A DNA stretch of 64,000 bases from Siphonodentalium dalli (taxonomy: Eukaryota > Mollusca > Scaphopoda > Gadilida > Siphonodentaliidae), in NCBI GenBank assembly GCA_032622095.1, contig CP136064.1:217882205-217946204 (forward strand), read 5' to 3'. The notes below the pieces were generated by a model. The model was not told the origin of the DNA. It ran no database searches and saw nothing but the letters and a program-made list of their open reading frames with translations. The position numbers and the translations under genes are program-made. Position 1 is the first letter of the stretch, and every line of letters begins with the position of its first letter. Shown piece after piece: positions 24,117-36,100 of the stretch.

Positions 24117-25743
24117 CAGGCGCGTAGCCCTGGGGGGGGGGGGGGGGGGGGGGGGGGTTTCATGTGCCCCCCCCCCCCCCAAAAAAAATTGCCAGTGCCC
24201 CCCCAACAAAATTCCAAAAAATAGGTCTCGCATATGTAATTATCCTAGCCATCGACTGACCAAATATAAATGTAGAGTTAAACTTAAAGGTACTCAATCC
24301 GATCAGAGGGTCCCCATCTCAACAGATTCCAACAACAACAATCCGATCAGAGGGTCCTACATTACTATTTCTTTGGCTTTGGGGGTAAAAAATATTTGAT
24401 TCGAGTCGAGGAACCCATCAAACAAAGCTCAGAGTTATTAGATATTGATTTTTGAAATTTGTTATTTTCTCGAGATGAGTACTAATAATTGCATTCAATT
24501 TCGTAATCTGCTCGAGATGTGTACACCAAAACACTATTCAAACAGACAAGGATGGATAACTCTAAAATCAAGTGGTAATAATAACGCAATTTTGACTGTG
24601 TTCTGGGCCAGAAAGTATTCCCGATAATGAAAAATAATAGATTTCTAAAATCGATATCTAACAAATCTGAGCTTTGATGGGTGACTTCCTTGACTCGAAT
24701 CAAATATTTTTGACCCCCGAAGCCATTGAAATAGTAATTGAGAGGAGTTTTATCAGATTGAGTACCTTTAAACGCCATCATCTGCTATTTATTCAAGCGC
24801 GAATATACAATATTCAATATAATTACTTTTAATTTGTGTTTGACGTCGGCAGGCACGTCAGAACTTGATCTACGTTCCAGTGTGCACGGCGCGACCGGAT
24901 TTTGGATTACGTCATATCCGTCACCTTTTCCATAAATTGCAAACACTGTTATGCTTAGAAGGTCAAGGGTACACAAGTCTTTAGCACGGTTTGTTTGAAA
25001 TTGAATAGTTAAGTCATGAGCACAAAACCTCTGAAGAAGAAGAAGAAGAAGCCGCGGCCTGCTGGGCAACCAACCATAACTTAATGTGTTCTGGCTGAAA
25101 TCGTTTCCACATATCTAAGACATATAAAGCATCATATGGTGACTGTGGTATTCCTCGTACATGTGTCCGCCGCAACAACTATGGTAAGAAGTCACTTCGA
25201 CAAGTGAATTCAAACCATAGTTGTTGCGAGGGACTCGCCCGTAAGCCGAGCACCATGAGAGGGTACACTCGTAAAACGATTAGCTGGCTTCATCCATGAA
25301 TAAACCCGATGACTGTGGGGTAAACTCAACACTTTGAGCCTCCGGGGGGAAATGACGTATGTAAGAAATTCTTTGATAGTATCCTTAATGTAGTGGTAAC
25401 ACTGCCTGGAGTTTGGATTGAAACTACCGTAGATTATGATCTAGCAGAATTAGATACCCTGAATTCGTTATTGGGGTGTCATATGGTTGTTGAAAAGTTG
25501 TCTTGATTCCTCTGATAGAAAAGACACCAGCAATGCATAAAGAGACGCCAAATTCGCTCTCAGAGCACTTAACATTAAAAAAAATTCCCCGGAACCCCCA
25601 CCCTCGAGAGTGGGACACCCCCTCCCGGACCCTCCCCCATCTCTGGCCTGCGGCCCTCGGGATATGCCTTCGGCATATCGTGCTAGGACCCCCCCCATAT
25701 AATGATTAGGCCCCCCTATTTGGGGATCCTAGCTACGCGCCTG
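24117..25743. mobile_element. hAT-like element, 1.6 kb, 8-bp duplication (one mismatch)
   Basis: Inverted ends CAGGCGCGTAGCC and GCTACGCGCCTG are flanked by GTCTTCCG (24109-24116) and GTTTTCCG (25744-25751). It contains G28 and C14 tracts near the left end, a family B MITE (24288-24767) inserted later, a 'ccatagttgttg' hairpin (25171-25227) and 'gatatgccttcggcatatc' near the right end. No transposase is visible, so it is non-autonomous. Confidence 0.75.
24288..24767. mobile_element. Family B MITE, inverted relative to 16770-17255, TTAA duplication
   Basis: AGGTACTCAATCCGATCAGA at the left and tcagattgagtacct at the right lie between TTAA at 24284-24287 and 24768-24771. It shares the subtype segment with 16770-17255 in opposite orientation, and is inserted within the hAT-like element at 24117. 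Confidence 0.9.
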
Positions 25744-26302
25744 GTTTTCCGACAATTTTTTTTGTATCTTTATATGATTTCAGTGCAGGATCCTGTCGGA
25801 TGTATTAGCACACGGGTTGCACCAGTTTTGTTGTTCAATAATATTACTAATATATGCCTTTCTAAATGACAATAACAGGAGGATTCAATCGTGCCTTCAT
25901 ATTCATATTCATAACATTTAAACTACATGTAATTAAATGCTAATTGAGTTGCTTTTTCATGTGCCGTCATGCATGATTAATCATTCTCCTGGACAAAATA
26001 TGATACATGATACCGGGTCCGTGACTACCCGCCCCTGAGACAACCCGCCTGTTTCACTCCAGGACAACCCGCCCCAGGAAAACCCGCCTGCCTAAACATT
26101 ATTGTAATTAGGAGGTGTGAGGGGATTATGAGATGTTTGTTTAACGAAACTGGGTTGTTCTTTATAGATTTTTATTTGATGTAATAATAAATAATATACA
26201 CATGTAATATAATATAACTTAAACAAAACAATATATTAACGATAATATGTTTATTCGAGTTTAGTGAACAATTTAAAAACAATAATTAAAAACAAACTTT
26301 AA

Positions 26303-26730
26303 AGGCCCACTTAATTTTTGAATGACCAGATTACATTATACACAACATATCCCTTATTATATACCATTTGGAAGAGGAACCAAAAATATATATATTCCAC
26401 CAGAATACGGAACAGCTGTGGCCTTGGAGTGCCCACCAAGTGAGAGAGATTCTCAGATTCATTTCAAGACTCCCCCTTGTCAACCCAGAATGGATCAGAA
26501 TTCAAACTAATAGATATAGTTATTCCCCTTCCATTGAGAATAATAGACTTTATAGTACAGTCTGGATCAAAATTAATCACAGAACAGTACCTCGAGAAAA
26601 CAATGTTCCCAGTTTATTCGACCCGATCAGTTGATAATACAATGTTTTGGAGTTTCCTCTTTCAAATGGTATATAATATGGAATATATTGTATATAATGT
26701 GATCTGGTGGTTCGAAAATTAAGTGGGCCT
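26303..26730. mobile_element. Family G MITE, TTAA duplication
   Basis: The ends AGGCCCACTTAATTTTTGAA and tcgaaaattaagtgggcct are inverted and flanked by TTAA (26299-26302, 26731-26734). The subterminal pair tataccatttgga / tcaaatggtatata extends the arms. Non-coding, about 0.3 kb upstream of the first coding exon of MGST3. Confidence 0.85.
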
Positions 26731-27057
26731 TTAATGAACGAAGTATAATATGAACAAAGTTTAAAGGGATACTGGACTCAAATATTGTTGTTGGTTTCTA
26801 TAGTCTCTGAGTCGTAGAATAAGGGAACCAGAATTCCATTATTTGAAAGTCTGTTGAGTACGAGGTTATGTTACGGAGGGCAGAATAGCCGGAATGCAAA
26901 AATACCATTGTCTAGTCGTACAATTTGTGGACAGTTTTCAAGCAAAAGTCTCAAATAAATGTTTATTATATTTGGAAATTTAAACCCATTCCTATATTTA
27001 GAAACTGATATGTACTTAAATAATTACATTTTGCATACATTTCAATTCTTCAGAAAA

Positions 27058-27195
27058 ATGGTTGTAGCAAGTAAAATCGCTGAGGCTCTGCCAGAAGGTT
27101 ATGGATATGTGATTTTCACAGGAATCGGCAGCACATTTGTTAACATGTGGTTAGCCATTAATGTTAGTAAAGCCAGAAAACAATATGAAATACAG
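27058..27195 (+). CDS. MGST3: MGST3 coding exon 1
   Basis: The exon follows the acceptor 'ttcaattcttcag' and four UTR bases. It encodes MVVASKIAEALPEGYGYVIF, the first membrane segment, and ends INVSKARKQYEIQ at the donor cag|gtaagt. Phase 0 at the 3' end. Confidence 0.92.
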
Positions 27196-30100
27196 GTAAG
27201 TGTGAATAATGTCTCATTATTTTATCTCTGCTTTAATTTTCACTTTATCATCTTCCATTGATCATATGGGTTTACACATGGCTGTACATGGTACAGTTGA
27301 ATAAGACTATCCAAACAATACCAAAATTTTTATCTTCCACAGTTATAGTACATGTACTAGTAGTAGTATAGCGACTTAATATATTATTGAAATTTAATTG
27401 GCTAGTTAACTTCATAAAGACAATATTATAACTTTATATGAAGCTCTCCATTCTAGAAGTATACCTTTTATGAAGCTCTCTAGTCTGGAAGTATAACTTT
27501 ATATGAAGCTCTCCATTCTAGAAGTTTACCTTTTATGAAGCTCTCTAGTCTGGAAGTATAACTTTATATGAAGCTCTCCATTCTAGAAGTATACCTTTTA
27601 TGAAGCTCTCCACTCTGGAAGTATAACTTTATATGAAGCTCTCCACTCTGGAAGTATAACTTTATGTGAAGCTCTCCACTCTCAGTGAGAGCTTTCCGAT
27701 GAATGGCAACAAGCTATATTTCCGACTAAATCCTGAAAAATTACCCATAATTCTGCTGTGGTTTAGTGCTGAAACGGATATCCGGTTGACAACCGGCTAC
27801 CGTCGGCAACCCGTTGAACTACGATCAACCGGTTAACCGCTATGTAATACACACATGCAATGCCACTGATAAAAACTAACGTATTCAGGTCCTTAATCGG
27901 CATAGACTGATAACAGTAGCTTTTAAACACGGGTACTTTATCAATTTTGCTACAAACGTTATCACTCAGAGGGGTATACATTCGAAATTACGCGTATTAA
28001 AAGTCAAAATCTGGTGCCAGATCAAGTCTTCCATGAATGGCAGATTACATAGTCTGGCATTGGCGGCTAAACATCAAAGATGCATGACGTCATCTTTGAT
28101 GTTCCGATGTCCGGTAAAACATGTGCACTGACGCCACTGGGTCATCGCAAAGATCAATACAATTAGTCCAGGCACATTAGACATGGAAGTGGAAAAGTAA
28201 GGAAATAAATCGGGGAAAGCTGATTTTTTTATATTATTTTGGCCATAACATCGCGGACGCGTCACGAAAAGTCCCCTAAAATCCGATTTGAGCTTTCTGA
28301 GTTACATCATTTTTTCCATATAATTAAACAAAACAATATTTTTCACAATGATGGAAATAATTGGATGTTGTAACAATTTTTCAGCCGAAACGTATACAAA
28401 AAGCACTCAATATTGTTCGATATACAATTCTCGAACCAACGACACCCATTCAAAGGGAAATATCGAATGAATTTCGCATATATAGATATGAAATAAAACA
28501 CTGAGCCAAAATACTGACGATTTTGAGGACAAACTGATGTATTCGATGTCGGATTTCTCAGGCTTCTCAAAACATAGGCGCAAGCTATCTATTTTAAAAA
28601 CTGCACAGACACCACCCCGTCGCGAGTACGCACATCATAAGTTGTCAAAACTTGTAAAAACATAACCCTACCCCCGAAACTGGTTGTCAACGATCTGGTC
28701 GTATTTTGATATTCTATTTTGTCTAAGCTAGTCATATGCATTACTAAGTTATACCAGTATATGTGAAATATGAGTACGAGAGCGAATATAGTGACACGAT
28801 CAGAATACTACAAACGCGGTCATGAAATGGCTGTCAAAATGGCCGCAACCACCAAGCTAAGCCGAAATGATGGCAACTTATTATATAACCACCTAGTAGG
28901 TAAAATACGTATTAACAATATACAAGTCTGTTGTTAAATATCTTTAAAGGTACACAGTTCATTAAAACAGGCCCATGTTGAGGATTTATCGGCCATTGCA
29001 ACGCAGGTCAAACCCAATGAATTACGTCTTTAAAATTTCGGGTTTTCTGTTTACAGTCGGGGCCAAAAATAATAATTTCGGGCATGCAACAGACGAAGTA
29101 ATGTTTCGCCACACAGTGTATGGTAGTTTCGTTCGGCGTGATGATAAATTATTGAATGGAACGCAGAAACTTAAGTGCATATCCTTGCGGTATAAATAGT
29201 AGTTACATTTCCGGATTGTACATCACTGTACATGATAATAAACCACACACGTATGTTGCAATTCTTATTATATTGCAAAGAAACCGCCACCTCTTCAAAA
29301 GATTAGCACTGCATCACACCAGACCAGCACATCGTACATTTGATATACGACTAATTTTCGTGCTGCTTCCAAACCGGTCTCTTAGTAAACAATTTGTTCA
29401 ACTTACTTCAGTCGGCAACTTGCAACTGGAATATGCTATTACGCAATGTACAATATTAGTTTTCCGTATTTTGTTGTTTGAAAATATCTTGCCAAAACCA
29501 CCCATGAACTTGTGCAAAATATCAGGTGATCATCGTTTAAAGCTGTTATTTCAGCGTTGAACATTGACTCAATGTTGCTAGTTATGGTTGTTAGTTCAGC
29601 AGATATGTGTAACATTAGGGAGAAGGGATACACACGGTAATGCGGTTGCAGAAAACATAGTACCCTTCGCGTATATGTGACCTTGGTGAATATAACCAAA
29701 TATTATTTCCAGGTGTAAAGACAGTCTCTGTCACAGAGTATGTGGGCAATTTTGGTCAAGTTTAGATTTTTTTAAAGAAAGTATATGGTACTCCTTTGTG
29801 TTTTGATAAATTGCTTTCATAGTATACCACCATGCATTCTTGTGATAACAGCGAAATATTCGTGTTTTATTACTTATTCTTAGGCAAAAATTACTAATAT
29901 TTTAAGGCACGGAGAATATAATCTACACAATTCACCCATTACTCTATGAATATCTCTCATACTGCTCTATAGCAGTGTATTTCGAAAGGTTTGATGGTGT
30001 ATATATCAAAAGAAACGATGACCGGTCACATTAGTGATACTGCTATGAGCACATATATTTCGGCTTCTATGAAAGGTCACAGAATCAATTCTTCGCTATT

Positions 30101-33100
30101 AAATTTCATTTTACAGTGTAGTGTACATATATATCACACGATTCAAGATAAATAGTGCAGAAAAATTTGCCTTATTCTCCCGTTTCTTTGCGGTCAAAAA
30201 GTCCAGATTTAACCATTTTATGAGACCTTGCTTTTCGCTATATCTCTCGCGATATATATTAGAGATAATTCGCACATACCCGATAAAATGTTTCTCTTAT
30301 TCTCTGCAATCATTCTTCCTCACATATTTCGAGCGTGTTGTCACTCTTATGGGACTAGCTATTCAATTATGCATAAAATGTAAATTTCATTCTATTTTGG
30401 CCATTTTGGCGGCCATTTTGGGACTTCAATTCAACTTATATGGTTCACGGCTAAGCATTGTTTGTATGTATGTCAATGTATTATGAATTTGGAATTAATT
30501 GATCTACACATGACTGCATTCCCATATGGCCTGATGGAGATGCTTCAGAATTTGAACCATTCCGAAAAATCAAGATATCTCAAAAAGCTCAACTCGGATT
30601 TTAGGGGACTTTTGCCACGTTGTTCATAAACATGTTCTTATTGATCCCTGAAAAAATCAGTTTTCCCCGATTTTTTACACTAGTGAAACCTTATGTGCCT
30701 GGACTAAATCGTTTTCACTGCAGTATACAGCGTGGTCATTTGACATCTACTCTCCGACTGACTACTTGTAGATAGTATCATGGATACCCAAGAAATGTGT
30801 AAATCAGATGTCTGGGCACATTTCAAAGAGAAATTGGCAGAATGCAAACTCTGAGAACCAACCCTATTTACATATGCTCGGTCTATACTTCTAACATTAC
30901 TGAGTTTGAGTAATCTCAGTCGATGAAGTTCAAATGAACTCGAATCAAAATGGTGTTCCCCTGCAGTCGGACTTATTTGCATCCTAATGACTAATTCTCA
31001 GCATTTGATTCTCTTCTAACAGAAAACAGTTTTCAGCAGGTTTTCAGCTGTTTTTAAAATTTTCAATTTGTCAACTACATAAAGTTCACAAGCTTCATAA
31101 TTGTGTTTATCGGTCGTCAGTCATCCTATCCATCTCAAATCGCCAAAGAACACCCAGCGGTTAGAATACTTGAGTCACATGACTTAATAATCGGCCAATC
31201 CCGCAAACTGTTGATATTTGCATGTACGAACATGTAAATGGTGTCAGACCGATTTTCCGAAGACCTATTACTACGAAGGCCCACAACTCCGAAGACCCGA
31301 TTCTCCGACGGCCCACAACTCCGAAGACCCGATTCTCCGACGGCCCATAACTCCGAAGATCCGATTCTCCGACGGCCCATAACTCCGAAGATCCGATTCT
31401 CCGAAAGCCCATAACTCCGAAGGGCCGATTTTCCGAAGACCTTTAACTCCGAAGAACTATAACTCCGAAGGGCCGATTCTCCGAAGATCTATAACTCCGA
31501 AGGCCCGATTCTCCGACGGCCCATAACTCCGAAGGTCCGATTCTCCGAAGGTCCGATTCTCCGAAGATTTTGTTTTATCGGGGTATTATCGTTTACTAAA
31601 TAGTGTACAGTCCAGTGACGAAGCCAATGGGTCCCAAAATTCATACTGCCCCCATTAAACCTCTACTTGCTATTTCAGACAATATGGGCCCCTACCAAAA
31701 CATGTCCAATGTCATGTAAACGCCCGGAAAATCGTTGATGGGGCATCAAAATATTCAAACTTTTCCTATACTGCCCCCACCTAAATGGGAATCCTGGCCC
31801 ACCACTGACTATACACCAGATACTATAACGTTACGTTGGCCCATGAGATGCCAGAGTAAAATGTACAGGGGTGAACGGGGAAGAACTTGTACTTTTTCAT
31901 ATATAAAATGAACTTGATTGCATCAATTCACCCCAATCCAATCGGATGTGCACAGTGTAATCATATTAATTGTATAAAGACGTCCATTGTGGCAAAATAA
32001 TTGTATTTCTTACATAAATTTAAGCATTCTGTGGAAAATTAACTACTGATGGTGTAGATATCACCTTATTATAATACATAGTTAACGTTTCCAATATATG
32101 AGGGCCCCTTCCCCCCTTTTCGTACGCCGGATTCCACCCATTTTGGACCCGTACGCCGGATTCCAGACGGGGGATATGTGGGGGATATATCATGCATATG
32201 ATATGCCGAAAGCATATCACGAAGGCCTGATTTGGGGAGCGCATGCATGGGAGGGGTCGCCCCCAATCGTTGGTCCGGGGGCACCCCTGTGCAGGAACAC
32301 TGAATATTTGAATGCCTAGGAGGGATTTCCGGACGTTTACATGACACTTTACATGTTTTTGGGGGGGGGGGGGCGGTCTTCCCTAGGGCCCATTGACCCC
32401 GTCACTGGACTGTACACTATTTAATAAGCGATAAAACATGATCTTCGGAGAATCGGACCTTCGGAGAATCGGCCCTTCGGAGTTATAGACCTTCGGAGTT
32501 ATGGGCGTTCGGAGTTACAGGCCTTCGGAGTTATGGACTTTCGGAGTTATGGGTCTTCGGAGTTATGGGATTTCGGAGAATCGGGACGTCGGAGTTATGG
32601 GCTTTCGGAGAATCGGGGCGTCGGAGAATCTGACCTTCGGAGAATCGGACCTTCGGAGTTATGGGTCTTCGGAAAAACGCTACGTAACCATGTAAATAGG
32701 TCACACAATATTCTTCCCAAACCAAGAACGATAACAAGTCAGGTAGCAGTCGCAACTGCAGTACAAACAGGTCAAGCATGATGCGTCTATTTATAAACAT
32801 TGTGAGTTTTAGTTCACTGTGTCATCTTCCAAGTTGTCAACACGTGGCTTTGTGACGTTCGTGTTTGGTGATTTACATTCGTTTAATACAAGCTCTGTCT
32901 GTGTAAACATTACGCGAGTTTGCCATACAGTTAATAAATCAAATTATGCTGATATATTGGTACAAATTATAGTATAAATAATCAGTATAAAGTCATAGGT
33001 TGAAAATAGCGGATAACCGGTTATGATCCGGTTACACGTCGCGGTTAACCGGCTACAAAAATAGGTCAACAGTTTCAGCACAACTGTGGTTAAGGAGTCG

Positions 33101-36100
33101 ATTATTTAGAGCATTACTGTACATTGTGTAGACTAATTGCATCTTATTACTAGTACCATCTGAACAGCGAGCCTTTAAACATTTCCAAACCATATTTGCT
33201 TTTTTTCAGTACCCAGACATGTACAGCAGCACAAACAAAATGTTCAACTGTATACAAAGAGCACACCAGCACTGGTGAGTGACATATGCTACTGTTTAAT
33301 CCCGCAAACAAAGTTTGGAGGGGGTATAGCAATGGTTCCGTCCGTCCATTAGTCTGTAACATCTTTGAAGCTCTATATCTTGGTCATCATCTGTCAGATT
33401 TCAATGATCTTCAGTATGCTGATGAACCTACATGAGGGAAGAGTATTTACAAACAGCAGGTTTCGTCCTTTGATTTCTTCCAGAGTTAAGCCCTTATTGA
33501 GTAATGAGACTTAGTGTGAAAATAGATCCCTCATCCAAACTTTATAAGGATCTTTGGGGTGGGGGGGTCGCTAGATTGGAACTTTTAAATTGTTTCCAAT
33601 AATTTGTTAATAAGCATGGCTGCCACTGCTCCAGTTCTCTTTTTTTATATGAATTTTTAACTGTATTTTTCTATTTTGCAGTTTAGAGACATATCCACAG
33701 TTCTTAATGCTGCTTTTTATTGGAGGTCTAAACTATCCAGTGAGTACTGAAAGTTAGGAAACACTAATGTAGGACTGTTGTGATGATCAGATTCTATAAT
33801 TTAACACTTCCATAACTTGAACTTCCTGAAATTTTACAAAAACCCTGTGCCAATGCAATCTTTAATATATATGTGAGTCTCCCATAAGGAATATTGGAAT
33901 ATAATAAACATAATAATCACTTGGTTGAACTGGTTATATGACCTTGACCTTGTAAGCCAGTGCATTCTCTTATATATGCGAGGCTCGCTGTAGGAGACTC
34001 ACATATTTTAGAGAATGCATTGGCACAGGATCTTTAATGCTGCACCAGAACAGCTCCCTTCATGAAAGGGTTAATGACCTCTTCTAACTACGATACAAAA
34101 TAATGCATTTTTCAGCAAATGATACTCCATGAAAACTGCTGGGATTTTTCTGCCTGTTTTGGGAAAGGCTTCCAGGCCCTTTCTATTGGGAAAATTTGCA
34201 TCATAAAGGCTTACGATTGGAATATATAGAGAATATAGTAACATGCATTTTCATTGTTAAACACAGTTTATTCAAAGAGTATATTAATATTTCTTGGACT
34301 GTTTATTCCTATTTTATGCCAATGGAGCGAGAGGAAATAACATTTATCATAAAATGAATAGTCATTTTTTATTCGTATAAGGCCTAAAAAAATGACATTT
34401 GTTTCTGCTAACCCGACGGACCCTATTTTAAACCTCCTAGTCTATACATTGTATTGAGATGCGTAAATTTAAATGGCAGTATTGAGATGTGTAAATTTAA
34501 ATGGCAGTTTGTTATTTTTTGCGCACTTAAAAAAAAAACTGTCTTTTGTTATGATAGTCCACTTACCAGTTAGGGCCAGTCCACTTACCAGTTACTTAGG
34601 ACCAGTCCACTTACCAGTTACTTAGGACCAGTCCACTTACCAGTTACTTAGGACCAGTCCACTTACCAGTTAGGACCAGTGATGTACTTTATCTGTTGTA
34701 AAATATTTCACCTCACCTGTACATGGCGTCATGATTGGTCAAGAGCTGTGTTCTATATTGTGTAGTGTGTGCTAATTTAGCACACCACTATACTTATATA
34801 GTATTGTACTAAAAGTAGCACACCACTCTCCAAACTAGCATGAAAAAGCCATGAACAGAGGCAACAATCTCGAAAAGAGATATACATACATGTATATGTG
34901 TGTATCAATTTACTGAAGCGTGTCCAAATGAAATTAAAACATTACTGTGAACATTTTTGTCACAGGAACAACGTCAACTTGCGAAGTGGCAACATTCGGT
35001 TGAATTCACATTGTAATACAGTTTTGGGTTTTTGTGCATTCAAAACAAAGCTTAAATACAGCACATTTTGGTTTATTGACCTTGATTTCAACATGTTTTT
35101 GCAATGATTATGTTTCTCTTAAATTGTTTATCGGTAAGTTGATAAGGCCAAAAAAATAAAGTTTTTTGATTCTCGGGCATTGCCGCGTCTGGAAAAAAGG
35201 CCCGCGTTGACCCATTTTATTACAATTTTGACCGATGCTGTCAAATAATAACACGAAAATAGGAAAATAGAAAACGGAAATTAGTTATGTTTCAAACATC
35301 GAATATGATAGACATACAATGGTGTATGTGTTGGTATTCAAAAACAGACACTAGGCAACGATAACTACCAGGTATATTGTCACCACAAGCTGCCCAATCC
35401 CCAAGTTTATTAAGTCAAATGGTTGGTTGGTTGGTATAAATTGGACGTTGCTAAACGATCACCTCTGCGTACAAAATTATGGACGCAAAACGCACCGGAA
35501 CGGCGGAATGTAATGTTCAAATATTTCGGCAAGGTAGATAACCCACTTTTCGTAAACAATTCTGAGATTTCCAATTTCGGGAATGCAAACAGGAAAGTAA
35601 TATGGTGCGTATTGGCGATGTGTATGCTGGTTTAATATAATAGTATTTGAAGTTTTTATGGCTAGCATGTATAGTTACTATAGTTTAGATGGATAAATAT
35701 TAAAGTATATAGATAGATATAAATAGATATATACTATAAAAGATACATACATATATCAAATATATCAACAACAGTAAATTGAAATATTCATTGTACATAT
35801 ATATCATTCTGGTAAATCCCTATATGATGTACGGAGAGTACAATGAAGCAATAACATGATTTTCAAGGGCGTTATGGTTCAGTAACGGCCCGACAGGAAT
35901 GATTAACAGCCCGAGGGCCTATTAGCGGCCCGAGACGAAGTCGAGGGCCGCTAATAGCCCGAGGGCTGTTAATCATTCCGGGAGGGCCGGTACTGAACCA
36001 TAACGCCCTTGAAAATCATGTTATTACTATTATTATCACAGGGCCATTAATGACTTCATAACATTTCACTTGGCCGTTAATGACTTCATGACATTGTTTA

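Larger units (their letters stand above)
27764..33083. mobile_element. 5.3-kb hAT-like element with intact 8-bp duplication
   Basis: The left end TAGTGCTGAAAC and right end GTTTCAGCACAA are inverted. The target CTGTGGTT is present at 27756-27763 and again at 33084-33091, and joining the flanks restores the family A MITE. Subterminal 'ccggttaaccg'-type repeats occur at both ends (27790-27840, 33010-33060). Inside are another inverted pair (28163-28310 with 30570-30712) and the foldback element at 31240. No hAT transposase was recognised among the ORFs, so this looks like a non-autonomous carrier. Confidence 0.85.

Noticed and set aside
24785-25069. Minus-strand ORF starting MPSRPRLLLLLLQ (signal-peptide-like)
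   Set aside because: The leucine run comes from a gaagaagaag microsatellite within the hAT-like element.
27427-27681. CRISPR-like spacing
   Set aside because: Units are contiguous and similar throughout with no unique spacers. The host is eukaryotic.
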